From the NCBI GenBank assembly GCA_029959285.1, contig JASCOE010000007.1:220616-284615 (forward strand): a DNA stretch of 64,000 bases, read 5' to 3'. Shown piece after piece: positions 43,932-52,604 of this stretch (position 1 is the first letter of the stretch; every line of letters starts with the position of its first letter). The notes below the pieces were generated by a model. It worked only from the letters and a program-made list of their open reading frames with translations. It was not told the origin of the DNA and ran no database searches. The position numbers and the translations under genes are program-made. Origin of the DNA: Flavobacteriaceae bacterium PS02337. GTDB taxonomy: Bacteria; Bacteroidota; Bacteroidia; Flavobacteriales; Flavobacteriaceae.

Positions 43932-43975
43932 AATAAACACTATCTTAATTTTTACAAGAAAGTGTCCAAATTAGT

Positions 43976-45061
43976 TTGAAGACGTACAGTTTTCTTTTAA
44001 TAGATGAAAACGGAAAAGAAACAGGATTATTTACTGGCGATACCTTATTTATTGGTGATGTGGGTCGTCCGGATTTGGCACAGAAAGTAATTGCCGACTT
44101 AACTCAAGAGAAATTAGCCGCTCATTTGTACGATTCACTGCACAACAAAATTATTCCGTTGGCTGACGACATAATAGTATATCCCGCACACGGAGCCGGT
44201 TCGGCTTGTGGTAAAAACATGAGTAAAGAAACTACCGATACCTTGGGTAACCAAAAGAAAACCAACTATGCCCTACAGCCGATGACAAAAGAAAAATTCA
44301 TTGATGAAGTATTGGATGGATTGATGCCGCCTCCGGGATATTTTCCTGAAAATGTTTTGTTGAACATCAAAGGGTATGAAAGCATTGATGAGGTGTTGCA
44401 CAAGGGAACACAAGCTCTAAATCCAGAAGCATTTGAAGTGGCTGCTAATGAAACCGATGCTTTGTTACTGGATACCCGTGATGCACAAACATTTGCCAAA
44501 GGATTTATTCCGAATTCCATTAACATTGGTATCGATGGAAATTTTGCTCCCTGGGTTGGAACACTTATTCCAGATATTAAGCAAACCATTTTATTGATTG
44601 CAGACGAAGGTCGTGAAGAAGAAATCGTTACCCGTTTGGCTCGTGTGGGTTATGACAATACTATAGGCTATTTAAAAGGCGGATTTGACGCTTGGAAAAA
44701 TGCGGGAAAAGAAACCGATACCATCGAATCAATTTCGGTAGATGAATTAGCAAAACGAATGGAAGAAAATCCAAACCTGAACATTTTAGATGTACGTAAA
44801 AAGAGTGAGCATTTTTCAGAACACATGATCGACTCAGAAAACATAGCTTTAGACTATATCAACGAACACATTGCCGAAGTAAGCAAAGACAAAACTTACT
44901 ATGTGCATTGCGCCGGTGGTTATCGTTCTATGATATTCAATTCGATATTAAGAGCAAGAGGCTATGACAATTTGATTGATGTTCAAGGTGGTTTTACGGC
45001 GATCAAAGAATCTGGAAAATTCAAAGTAAGCGATTACGTTTGCCCAACCACAATGCTTTAA
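43976..45061 (+). pseudogene. Metallo-beta-lactamase/rhodanese protein missing its N-terminus
   Basis: The frame begins just after the IS3 end with SFLLIDENGKETGLFTGDTL, which in relatives follows the PGHT metal motif. The HxHxDH motif and the first about 120 residues are gone, so the metal site is incomplete. Remaining parts are GDVGRPDLAQ, YPAHGAGSACGK, and two rhodanese-like domains (the second with active-site Cys in YVHCAGGYRS). A TTG at 43976 might start translation, but lactamase activity is not expected. Confidence 0.8.
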
Positions 45062-45088
45062 TTAATAACATTTAAAAATTTAAAAAAT

Positions 45089-46471
45089 ATGTTTTTTCAA
45101 CACGTATACGACAAAAGTCTTGCACAGGCGAGCTACTTTATCGGCTGTCAGGCAAAAGGTGAAGCCATTGTTATTGATGCTCAACGTGATATAGATGTAT
45201 ATCTGGAAATTGCGAAGCAAAACAATATGAAAATTACCCATATTACGGAAACGCATATCCATGCCGATTTTCTCTGCGGTTCACGCGAATTAGCAGCAGC
45301 GACCGGAGCACAAATGTATCTTTCAGACGAAGGTGGGTCAGATTGGGAATACCAGTTTCCGCATCATGCCAAGCTGAAACACGGTGACAAAATCAGTGTA
45401 GGAAACTTGACATTAGAAGTATTGCACACACCGGGTCACACACCGGAAAGCATCAGCTTTCTGTTGACAGACCATCCGGCTACAGATAAACCGGTAATGG
45501 TATTCACGGGAGATTTTGTTTTTGTTGGTGATATAGGCCGCCCTGATTTATTGGAAAAAGCGGCAGGTTTGGTTGGCACACAAGAAAAAGGAGCCAAACA
45601 GATGTATGAATCTATACAACGGTTTGCTGAATTGCCGGAATACGTGCAGGTATGGCCGGCACATGGAGCAGGTTCGGCTTGTGGTAAGGCTTTGGGAGCA
45701 GTACCAAGCTCTACTGTCGGCTATGAAAAAATCCGCAACTGGGCATTTCAATACGAAGATGATGAAGCGGGCTTTGTGAAATATCTTTTGGAAGGACAAC
45801 CAGAACCACCGAAATATTTTGCGATGATGAAACACTTGAACAAAGTGAATCGTCCTTTATTGGTGGAGGTCCCGAAACATCCGAAATTATCGAAAGAACA
45901 ATTTTTAACAGCCTACAACAACGGATTGAAAGTTATCGATGCTCGCAATAAAGTAGATTTTGCGAAAGGATTTATTCCGGAAAGTATCAATATCCAAGGT
46001 AATAATTCTTTCTCTACATGGGCGGGCTGGTTACTGAATTATCAGGAACAATTCGTTTTGGTTGCCGATGATAATCAAATCGAAGATTTGACCAGAAAAC
46101 TGATGCGAATAGGCTTGGATAACATCTACGGATACATTACCAACGTAGAAGACTTAGGATTGGAATTGGAAACTGAAGCCATCATAGATGTAGAAGAATT
46201 CAAATCGTATATCGGAAATCCAAATGCACAAATCGTAGATGTAAGAGGATTGACAGAATATGAGACCTACCATGTAAAGGGTGCAGACCATGTTTTTGTG
46301 GGAACATTACTGGACAATCTGGACAAGTTCAACAAAGAAAAACAAATCATTATCCATTGCCAAAGTGGAGATAGAGCAACAATTGCACAATCATTGTTGG
46401 CTAAAAACGGTTTCAAAAATGTGAAGAACTATAGTGCCGGAATGAAAGAATGGATAGCATTGAACAGTTAA
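45089..46471 (+). CDS. Metallo-beta-lactamase/rhodanese fusion (persulfide dioxygenase-like)
   Basis: 460 residues, intact. The hydrolase domain has ETHIHADFLCG, HTPGHTPES, FTGDFVFVGDIGRPD and WPAHGAGSACG, as in ETHE1/Blh persulfide dioxygenases. Two rhodanese domains follow, the last with Cys in IIHCQSGDRATI. It likely oxidises glutathione- or bacillithiol-type persulfides. A paralogue of the broken gene just upstream, and first of a run of sulfur genes on one strand. Confidence 0.9.
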   Translation: MFFQHVYDKSLAQASYFIGCQAKGEAIVIDAQRDIDVYLEIAKQNNMKITHITETHIHADFLCGSRELAAATGAQMYLSDEGGSDWEYQFPHHAKLKHGDKISVGNLTLEVLHTPGHTPESISFLLTDHPATDKPVMVFTGDFVFVGDIGRPDLLEKAAGLVGTQEKGAKQMYESIQRFAELPEYVQVWPAHGAGSACGKALGAVPSSTVGYEKIRNWAFQYEDDEAGFVKYLLEGQPEPPKYFAMMKHLNKVNRPLLVEVPKHPKLSKEQFLTAYNNGLKVIDARNKVDFAKGFIPESINIQGNNSFSTWAGWLLNYQEQFVLVADDNQIEDLTRKLMRIGLDNIYGYITNVEDLGLELETEAIIDVEEFKSYIGNPNAQIVDVRGLTEYETYHVKGADHVFVGTLLDNLDKFNKEKQIIIHCQSGDRATIAQSLLAKNGFKNVKNYSAGMKEWIALNS

Positions 46472-46501
46472 AAGTTATCAACTCATAAAAAATTAAATAA
46501 A

Positions 46502-47149
46502 ATGGAACAAGTAATCAATACAATGCCAAGAATTGGCGATATGGCACCCGATTTTGAAGCGGTGACTACTACAGGAGCAATCAAATTTTCAGAATATAAT
46601 AAAGGAAGCTGGGTTATCTTATTCTCACACCCTGCGGATTTCACACCAGTTTGTACAACAGAAATGACAGGATTTGCTAACGAGAGCGATTTCTTTGAAA
46701 AACACAATACCAAACTAATGGGCTTGAGCATCGACAGTATTCACAGTCATATTGCCTGGGTAAATGCGGTTGATGAAAAAACAGGTGTATTGTTCAACTT
46801 CCCGATTATTGCAGATTTGGATATGAAAGTAGCCAAATTGTACGGAATGTTGCAACCAGGAGAAAGCGAAACTGCGGCTGTCCGTGCCGTATTCATCATG
46901 GATCCGGCAGGAAAAATCCGTTTGATTATGTATTACCCTTTAAACGTAGGGCGTAATATGGACGAGATCAAACGATCATTGTTAGCACTTCAGACATCTG
47001 ATGAATACAAAGTTGCTATGCCTTTGAACTGGCAGCCTGGCGATAAAGTGATTGTAGGAGCACCAAAAACATTGGAAGGATTGAAAGAGCGTAAAGCCGA
47101 TACGACTTTAGAACAGGTGGATTGGTACCTTGCTAAAAAATCAATTTAA
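46502..47149 (+). CDS. Peroxiredoxin (Prx6-like)
   Basis: 215 residues. The peroxidatic Cys lies in HPADFTPVCTTEM near residue 48, and a C-terminal domain ends DWYLAKKSI, giving the length typical of 1-Cys Prx6 enzymes. It reduces peroxides in the cytoplasm. 30 bases after the persulfide dioxygenase-like gene. Confidence 0.92.
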   Translation: MEQVINTMPRIGDMAPDFEAVTTTGAIKFSEYNKGSWVILFSHPADFTPVCTTEMTGFANESDFFEKHNTKLMGLSIDSIHSHIAWVNAVDEKTGVLFNFPIIADLDMKVAKLYGMLQPGESETAAVRAVFIMDPAGKIRLIMYYPLNVGRNMDEIKRSLLALQTSDEYKVAMPLNWQPGDKVIVGAPKTLEGLKERKADTTLEQVDWYLAKKSI

Positions 47150-47220
47150 TCATTAAGAATAAGGAGATTGGCTTTACGCAAATTTAGGGTCAGTCTTCTT
47201 ATCATAAATATTTACATCAT

Positions 47221-47535
47221 ATGTTAGAGTTATTAGACAAACTTTCGAAAGATAAGTTTTTAGATAAAGATTTTCTTTTTTTGGTTGATGTACGCACTCC
47301 TGAAGAATTTAATTCGGGAAGTGTTGACGGTGCCATAAACATACCATTAAGTGTATTGGAACAGGAGCTTTCACAATTTAAAAACAAAGAAAACATTATC
47401 GTTTTCTGCCGAAGCGGAGCAAGAAGCGGAAATGCACAAATAATCCTTCAGCAACACGGATTTGAAAATGTAGTGAACGGTGGTCCGTGGCAAAATGTAC
47501 AGCAAGCCTTGGATGAAATATTACAGAAAAAGTAA
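47221..47535 (+). CDS. Single-domain rhodanese
   Basis: 104 residues, one rhodanese domain with the active loop VFCRSGARSG and a conserved LVDVRTPEEFNSGSV. No signal peptide, so cytoplasmic. It would transfer sulfane sulfur. Closely similar to the membrane-anchored next gene, suggesting local duplication. Confidence 0.9.
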   Translation: MLELLDKLSKDKFLDKDFLFLVDVRTPEEFNSGSVDGAINIPLSVLEQELSQFKNKENIIVFCRSGARSGNAQIILQQHGFENVVNGGPWQNVQQALDEILQKK

Positions 47536-47578
47536 ATGACACATCACTTTTTCACTCAACGGTATAAATCAAAAAAAG

Positions 47579-47950
47579 ATGCAAAAACAAAGTTTCAAAT
47601 TCATTCTCATTATTATAATCGGAGTAGTTATGTTAGGAATTTTTAAAAATCTTTTCGGTCAGAAAGACAATACACAGCTAAAAGAAGTTATCAAAGAAGG
47701 TGCTTTCCTGGTTGATGTTCGCACGCCTTCTGAATTTGCATCCGGAAGCGTAAAAGAAGCAGTAAACATTCCATTGGATAAAGTTTCGGGGCAATTATCT
47801 AAATTCAAGGGTAAAAAACACATCGTTGTATTTTGCAGAAGTGGCAACCGTAGCGGACAGGCAAAGAGTATTTTAGAAAAAAACGGTTTTAATAACGTTG
47901 TCAATGGCGGAACTTGGAACAATGTACAGAAAGTAATTACAGAGAATTAA
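47579..47950 (+). CDS. Membrane-anchored rhodanese
   Basis: 123 residues. An N-terminal membrane helix (FILIIIIGVVMLGIF) anchors a rhodanese domain with VFCRSGNRSG, probably on the periplasmic side. It shares VDVRTPxEFxSGSV and the VVNGGTWNNVQ ending with its neighbour. Confidence 0.88.
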   Translation: MQKQSFKFILIIIIGVVMLGIFKNLFGQKDNTQLKEVIKEGAFLVDVRTPSEFASGSVKEAVNIPLDKVSGQLSKFKGKKHIVVFCRSGNRSGQAKSILEKNGFNNVVNGGTWNNVQKVITEN

Positions 47951-47960
47951 GAACAGACAA

Positions 47961-48203
47961 ATGAAAAACTATTTAAGCAACTGGAATTTTATGCGGATTA
48001 TCCGTCTGGTTCTGGGAATTGTGATCATCGTTCAAGGCATTCAGGCACAGCAATGGATGCTTGTTGTCTTAGGTGGATTATTTACACTAATGCCGCTGTT
48101 TAATATTGGTTGTTGTAGTACGACCGGCTGTGATACCACTTATAGAGCAAGGAAAACTATCGAAAAAGAAGATATTACCTATGAAGAAGTAAAATCGAAA
48201 TAG
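47961..48203 (+). CDS. DUF2892 small membrane protein
   Basis: 80 residues. The MKNYLSNWNFMRIIRL start and two membrane helices match DUF2892 (the YgaP-type membrane module). A GCCSTTGC cysteine cluster follows. A second copy is at 53209. In both copies a DUF6132 gene overlaps the end. Confidence 0.85.
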   Translation: MKNYLSNWNFMRIIRLVLGIVIIVQGIQAQQWMLVVLGGLFTLMPLFNIGCCSTTGCDTTYRARKTIEKEDITYEEVKSK

Positions 48204-48430
48204 TGAGGAATACATTTACAAGAAAAAAACTGTTGATTTTAATTGATATACCATTGGGTGCCATAGCTGGATTTCTGTATTGGAAGTTCATTGGCTGTAA
48301 TACAGCTACCTGTGCCATCACATCAAGCTCTATTAACAGTGCTTTATATGAGACGGTTATTGGTGGCTTGGCATTTTCAATGTTCAAAAAAGATAAAAAA
48401 GAAAAGAATGAAATTTCAGGAAATTATTAA
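48203..48430 (+). CDS. DUF6132 small membrane protein
   Basis: 75 residues with a GTG start that overlaps the previous stop. The motif [15 protein letters not shown], two helices and a basic end match DUF6132. Two cysteines in the helix-flanking loop may be redox-active. It overlaps the thioredoxin start by 23 bases. Confidence 0.8.
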   Translation: MRNTFTRKKLLILIDIPLGAIAGFLYWKFIGCNTATCAITSSSINSALYETVIGGLAFSMFKKDKKEKNEISGNY

Positions 48431-48701
48431 ACAAGACAAACCCGTGTTGGTCGATTTTTTTGCTACATGGTGCGGACCTTGCAAAATGCAGGCTCCCATA
48501 TTGGAAGAACTAAAACAACGTATTGGTGATACAGCTACTATTATTAAAATAGATGTAGATCAAAACCAACAGATTGCTGCACAATATCAAATACGTAGTG
48601 TTCCGACATTGGCTATCTTTAAAAATGGAGAAGTCAAATGGAGGCAGTCAGGAGTTTTTCCTGCGAGCGAATTGGAAAGATTAATAAAAGAAAATCTATA
48701 A
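48408..48701 (+). CDS. Thioredoxin
   Basis: 97 residues starting [13 protein letters not shown]; longer upstream frames run through DUF6132 in another frame and are ignored. Active site [12 protein letters not shown], cis-Pro in VRSVPTL-like SVPTLAIF. It is coupled to the DUF6132 gene. A close paralogue is at 51486 and a decayed one at 53628/54303. Confidence 0.93.
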   Translation: MKFQEIIKQDKPVLVDFFATWCGPCKMQAPILEELKQRIGDTATIIKIDVDQNQQIAAQYQIRSVPTLAIFKNGEVKWRQSGVFPASELERLIKENL

Positions 48702-48706
48702 AAAAA

Positions 48707-48740
48707 AGAAGCCGCCTCAGTTGTGAAACGGCTTCTTTAT
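48707..48740. terminator. Terminator between converging thioredoxin and NTF2-like genes
   Basis: AGAAGCCG (48707-48714) and CGGCTTCT (48729-48736) form an 8-bp stem with A runs on the left and TTAT on the right. It can serve both converging transcripts. Confidence 0.75.
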
Positions 48741-48773
48741 CTGTCTGTTATTTACATCTTTTAAGGGTCGAGG

Positions 48774-49163
48774 TTATTTCCCCCAAAAAACATTTTCCGC
48801 TTCCTGGTCTTCTGAGAACAACCATACTTCGGTAATTTTTTCGTTTTCTACCTTGAACAGGTCAATGCCCGCCATATCCATTTTACGGTCTTCAATCGTA
48901 CCGCTGAAACGCAACGGCATGGCAACAAGATCACCGTTTACCATCAGGTCTCCGTTGGGAGCCAGTGCAAAGGTTCCTTTTGAGGTTTCCATCATACCGC
49001 CGATCATCTTACCGATTTCGTCAGCCCCCTATTTTACGCCCGAAAACTGGTTGCTTCCCGGTTGGTGCCATTTTACATCTTCACTGAAAAACGAAAATGC
49101 GGCAGGTACATCCCCTTTTCCCAAGGCTTGTGCATAAGCCAGAACAATTTCTTTTGCTGTCAT
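48774..49163 (-). pseudogene. NTF2-like protein with an in-frame TAG stop
   Basis: From MTAKEIVLAYAQ (ATG at 49161-49163) the SnoaL/NTF2-like sequence runs to GVK, meets a TAG at 49029-49031, and continues in the same frame as GADEIGKMIGGMMETS to a normal end at 48774. Without the stop it would be a 129-residue protein of ordinary family length. Either a nonsense mutation or a base error; both halves otherwise look well preserved. Confidence 0.75.
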
Positions 49164-49209
49164 CTTTTTTCTATTTTTAAATTTATAAATATGATTGATT
49201 CTTTTCTGT

Positions 49210-49587
49210 TTAGAACATGCCATTATTGTTTGCCGGCTGCTCGGGCATCGGCATCATCGCGTCCCAGTGTTCTGCCAGCTTGCCGTTACTGATACGGTAT
49301 ATATCGATGAACCTCCATTCTTTTCCTGCCATTTCATACTTTGAATGTAGGACTACGGTGTCATTCTCTACCATAACATGCTTAAAATCGATTTTTTGTT
49401 TTGGAATTCCCTGAGAAATCAGCATTTCGACAAGTTTTTTCACCCCTTCTCGTCCATCTGCAATGGTAGGGTTATGCTGTAAAAAATCGTCCGCCATATA
49501 TTCATCAACCCCTGTAATATCAAGGTCACCGAAAATTCGTTGGTAGGCTCTTGTGGCTATATTTTTAAGTTCTTCATGATTCGACAT
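49210..49587 (-). CDS. NTF2-like/SnoaL family protein
   Basis: 125 residues. The family pattern is clear: YMADDFLQHNPTIADGREGV, then FKHVMVENDTVVLHSKY, and DIYRISNGKLAEHWD. Such small alpha+beta barrels bind or isomerise small molecules; the ligand is unknown. It is divergent from the HxlR regulator and 46 bases before the broken paralogue, one operon. Confidence 0.87.
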   Translation of the reverse strand: MSNHEELKNIATRAYQRIFGDLDITGVDEYMADDFLQHNPTIADGREGVKKLVEMLISQGIPKQKIDFKHVMVENDTVVLHSKYEMAGKEWRFIDIYRISNGKLAEHWDAMMPMPEQPANNNGMF

Positions 49588-49634
49588 AATACGCTCTTTT
49601 TTAATTGTTTATTGTGTAAAATTAAAACATTGCT

Positions 49635-49672
49635 TACTTTTGTACAAGTACAAACCAATTGGTATTGTACTT
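49635..49672. promoter_or_regulatory. Promoter and operator between NTF2-like and HxlR genes
   Basis: AAGTACAA (49646-49653) and TTGTACTT (49665-49672) form a perfect inverted repeat around ACCAATTGGTA, itself palindromic. TACTTTTG at 49635-49642 may be a -7 element. A site like this between divergent genes is where an HxlR-type regulator normally binds. Confidence 0.65.
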
Positions 49673-49701
49673 ACTTTTAGGTTAGAATTATTGATAATCA
49701 G

Positions 49702-50049
49702 ATGGAAAAAAGTCAAAAAAATATTGGGCAGTCCGACGAGAACTGCCCTGTGCGTAAATCATTGAAACTATTGGGAGGCAAATGGACACTGCTTATCCTG
49801 TTCCAGATCAATGAAAGGGTACTTCGGTACGGTGAACTCAAACGCTGCATCCCGGGTATCAGTGAAAAGATGCTCATTCAGGAACTGAACTTTCTGGTAG
49901 AGCATAAACTGGTGTCCAAAAAATCCTATCCCGAAATCCCTCCGAAGGTAGAATACCGATTGACAACATTGGGTCTCAATACTTTACCGATCGTTGACAG
50001 GCTGGCTGCGTTCGGACTGGAGAACCTGAACGAACAACCAAACCTGTAA
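49702..50049 (+). CDS. HxlR-family regulator
   Basis: 115 residues. CPVRKSLKLLGGKWTLLIL with the conserved Cys and Trp, followed by YGELKRCIPGISEKML (recognition helix) and the wing YRLTTLG, define the HxlR winged helix. The N-terminal Cys (NCPV) could sense electrophiles or oxidants, fitting the surrounding thiol genes. Confidence 0.93.
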   Translation: MEKSQKNIGQSDENCPVRKSLKLLGGKWTLLILFQINERVLRYGELKRCIPGISEKMLIQELNFLVEHKLVSKKSYPEIPPKVEYRLTTLGLNTLPIVDRLAAFGLENLNEQPNL

Positions 50050-50056
50050 ATTTTAT

Positions 50057-50905
50057 ATGGAACTTTTAAGATCATTTGGAAACAGGAAAATAGGTTACGT
50101 TCCGTTCGGGACGACCAATGGAGCCGACCGGCTGCCGTTTCCCTGCCACAAGCCGGCGGACTGTTATGTTGTACTTTTTGCCCGTAACGGCAGTACGGTC
50201 ATTTCTGACTTTGTGGAATATAAAGCCGACCGCGATACACTGTTCTTCTTCAATATCGGGCAGCAGTTTCAGATAGGCAATGAAAGCAACGGGGAACTTG
50301 TGTATTTCAATCCCGAATTTTACTGCATCGCCTTTCACGACAAAGAGTTGACCTGTGATGGCGTACTGTTCAACAATGTTTTTGAAACACCGTTTATCGT
50401 ACTCACAGAGAGCGAGCATGTTTCATTCAGTCGACTTATGGGTGAGATAAGGCAGGAACTGGACAGGGAAGATTACTGGACGGAGGAAATGGCAAGGACA
50501 AAACTGAAGGAGCTCATTATCACGGCAAGCAGGTCATGGCTTGAAAGGACACCGGACCAAAAAGGAATGGCAACGACAGAAGACGAGCTCAGCCGTAGAT
50601 TCAGCCATTTGGTAGAATCACATTATCAGAACATGCACAGCGTTGCGGAATATGCCGGGCTGCTCCATATCAGCCCAAAGACCCTGAACAGGAAAATTGT
50701 ACGTGAAAAAGGAATATCGCCCAACACCATCATCAAGAACAGGATCATCCTGCAGGCAAAACGGTTGCTGGTCAATACCGACCTTTCGGTGAAGGAAATA
50801 TCGGGACAGCTCGGATATGACGACCAATCCTACTTTGCCCGTTTTTTCAAGGTACAGACGGGAAAATCACCTATTGAATTCAGAAAAGAGGCGACAAAAG
50901 ATTAA
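50057..50905 (+). CDS. AraC-family regulator
   Basis: 282 residues. An N-terminal cupin-like sensing domain (about 1-150) is followed by two C-terminal HTH units (SVAEYAGLLHISPKTLNRK, then VKEISGQLGYDDQSYFARF with the FKVQTGKSP ending). It starts 7 bases after the HxlR stop, so the two regulators are made together. Confidence 0.92.
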   Translation: MELLRSFGNRKIGYVPFGTTNGADRLPFPCHKPADCYVVLFARNGSTVISDFVEYKADRDTLFFFNIGQQFQIGNESNGELVYFNPEFYCIAFHDKELTCDGVLFNNVFETPFIVLTESEHVSFSRLMGEIRQELDREDYWTEEMARTKLKELIITASRSWLERTPDQKGMATTEDELSRRFSHLVESHYQNMHSVAEYAGLLHISPKTLNRKIVREKGISPNTIIKNRIILQAKRLLVNTDLSVKEISGQLGYDDQSYFARFFKVQTGKSPIEFRKEATKD

Positions 50906-50944
50906 GCCGGGGAAAAATGTCCTATACATTGTACCTTATATCCA

Positions 50945-50975
50945 TTGTCTGGGCTTTCGGCCTTCGGTAACTTTG
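50945..50975 (+). promoter_or_regulatory. Promoter of the OsmC gene
   Basis: TTG at 50945-50947, a 20-base spacer, then TAACTTTG at 50968-50975 match the Bacteroidota -33/-7 consensus. The osmC start is 30 bases downstream. Confidence 0.6.
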
Positions 50976-51004
50976 TACTATAATAATTTATAAGAAATAA
51001 GTTT

Positions 51005-51415
51005 ATGGAAACAAATGTTAAAGCCGTTTGGCAGGGAAGTTTTAAAAAAGGAAACGGACAGTTAAATATTGAAAATTCGGGAATAGATAAGGTCGCTTTC
51101 AAATCTGTCTTTGCAAAAAGTGATGGTAACTTCACCAATCCCGAAGAATTGTTGGCATCTGCACATGCAACCTGTTATACTATGGCATTGAGTTATATCC
51201 TCTCTGAAAACGGATTTACGGCAGACGATCTTGAAACCCAGGTTTCGCTTGTGATAGACAACAATGTTATCACAAACTCCAACCTAGAGCTGAAAGCTAA
51301 AATCACAGGTATTGATGAGGATAGCTTTCAGAAGTTTGCAGACAAAGCAAAAGAGATGTGTGTGGTAGGAAACGCATTAAAAGTACAGATCAGCTTAGAG
51401 GCTTCATTGATCTGA
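51005..51415 (+). CDS. OsmC-family peroxiredoxin
   Basis: 136 residues. The N-terminal KAVWQGSFKKGNGQL, a conserved SAHATCYTMALSY holding the first Cys, and MCVVGNALKV holding the second Cys match OsmC/Ohr thiol peroxidases. It reduces organic hydroperoxides. A terminator follows immediately. Confidence 0.92.
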   Translation: METNVKAVWQGSFKKGNGQLNIENSGIDKVAFKSVFAKSDGNFTNPEELLASAHATCYTMALSYILSENGFTADDLETQVSLVIDNNVITNSNLELKAKITGIDEDSFQKFADKAKEMCVVGNALKVQISLEASLI

Positions 51416-51426
51416 TAACGGAGAAA

Positions 51427-51457
51427 GCCGCTCTAAGAAAGCGGCACTCTTTTTTAA
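51427..51457 (+). terminator. Terminator after osmC
   Basis: GCCGCT (51427-51432) and AGCGGC (51440-51445) enclose a 7-base loop and are followed by a run of T bases. Confidence 0.8.
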
Positions 51458-51485
51458 AGAATAATAAACTAAAAATATTCAGTAT

Positions 51486-51779
51486 ATGACTTTTCAGGAA
51501 ATAATTGATCAGGATAAACCCGTATTGGTAGATTTTTTTGCAACCTGGTGCGGTCCCTGCAAAATGCAGAGCCCTATCATTGACGAGGTAAAGCAGCATG
51601 TCGGTGAGAGTGCTACCGTTATCAAAATCGATATCGATCAGAACCAGCAGCTTGCGTCACAGCTTCAGGTCCGCAGTGTACCTACCTTAATGATTTTTAA
51701 GAAGGGCGAATTGAAGTGGAGACAATCTGGCGTTTTTCCCGCATCGGAATTGGTGTCACTGGTAAATAAAGAATTGTAA
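51486..51779 (+). CDS. Thioredoxin (second copy)
   Basis: 97 residues, very similar in sequence and length to the one at 48408 (same [12 protein letters not shown] and [11 protein letters not shown] blocks). Intact. It stands alone here, without the DUF2892/DUF6132 genes directly upstream. Confidence 0.93.
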   Translation: MTFQEIIDQDKPVLVDFFATWCGPCKMQSPIIDEVKQHVGESATVIKIDIDQNQQLASQLQVRSVPTLMIFKKGELKWRQSGVFPASELVSLVNKEL

Positions 51780-51840
51780 TTTAATTAACGAGATCCAAAG
51801 GTTTGATTGTCCAAAGGTCTCAACTAAAGAATAATCTGAA

Positions 51841-52548
51841 ATGAAAATAGAAATCTGGAGCGATGTTATCTGTCCGTTCTGTTACATCGGAAAACGGAAT
51901 TTTGAAAAAGCCCTCGAAGAGTTTGCAGATAAAGATCATGTAGAAGTAGTCTGGAAGAGTTTCCAGTTAGACCCATCCTTGCCCGAAACAGCATCTGAAA
52001 GCTATGAGGAATACCTGACAAAGCGAAAAGGTATGCCTTCTGAACAGGTCAAGGGAATGCTCACCAACGTAACGGAAATGGCTAAACAGGCCGGTCTGGA
52101 ATATCATCTGGATAGATCCGTTATCGTCAATTCGCAAAAAGCCCATCTTCTGCTACAATTTGCAAAGTCCAAAGGGCTGGGTAACGAAGCCGAGGAACGT
52201 CTGTTCCGTGGCTTTTTTACAGAGGGTGCAGACATAGCGGATTTAGACACCTTGGTTCGTCTTGGCAAAGAAATCGGATTGGACGAAAACGAAACAAAAC
52301 TCATATTTGACGACGAAAAATATAGATATGAGATGACGCAGGATATTCAGGAAGCGCAGAGTTTAGGTGTCAGCGGAGTACCTTTCTTCGTATTTGACAG
52401 GAAATACGCTGTTTCGGGGGCACAGCCATCAGAAGCATTTGCGGATACCCTGTCGAAATCCTATGCGGAATGGAGAAAGTCCAATCCCGAAATAAAATTG
52501 GAAGTTACACAGGGCAGCAGCTGTACAATCGACGGGAAGTGTGAATAA
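51841..52548 (+). CDS. DsbA-family oxidoreductase, FrnE-like
   Basis: 235 residues. The start IEIWSDVICPFCYIGKRNFE has the CPFC redox motif; a helical insertion and a GVSGVPFFVFDRKYAVSGA cis-Pro loop follow. It lacks a signal peptide, so it acts in the cytoplasm like FrnE. A C-terminal SSCTIDGKC tail adds a second Cys pair. Confidence 0.93.
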   Translation: MKIEIWSDVICPFCYIGKRNFEKALEEFADKDHVEVVWKSFQLDPSLPETASESYEEYLTKRKGMPSEQVKGMLTNVTEMAKQAGLEYHLDRSVIVNSQKAHLLLQFAKSKGLGNEAEERLFRGFFTEGADIADLDTLVRLGKEIGLDENETKLIFDDEKYRYEMTQDIQEAQSLGVSGVPFFVFDRKYAVSGAQPSEAFADTLSKSYAEWRKSNPEIKLEVTQGSSCTIDGKCE

Positions 52549-52604
52549 GTGTATTTCAACGACCCGGCGTTAATACAAAATGGCTCTTCCTAAAAAAATA
52601 AAAT

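Larger units (their letters stand above)
42518..43968 (+). mobile_element. IS3-family insertion sequence
   Basis: Ends are TGGACA (42518-42523) and TGTCCA (43963-43968). After a divergent 10-base stretch the arms share AATTAAGATAGTGTTT in inverted orientation inside both ends. It carries overlapping orfA/orfB frames. No matching target duplication is visible, and the two flanks (porin and a decapitated hydrolase) are unrelated, so a deletion or rearrangement accompanied it. Confidence 0.85.

Noticed and set aside
48291-48701. Long 136-residue form of the thioredoxin
   Set aside because: The extra 39 residues are DUF6132 read in another frame; the family start is the ATG at 48408.
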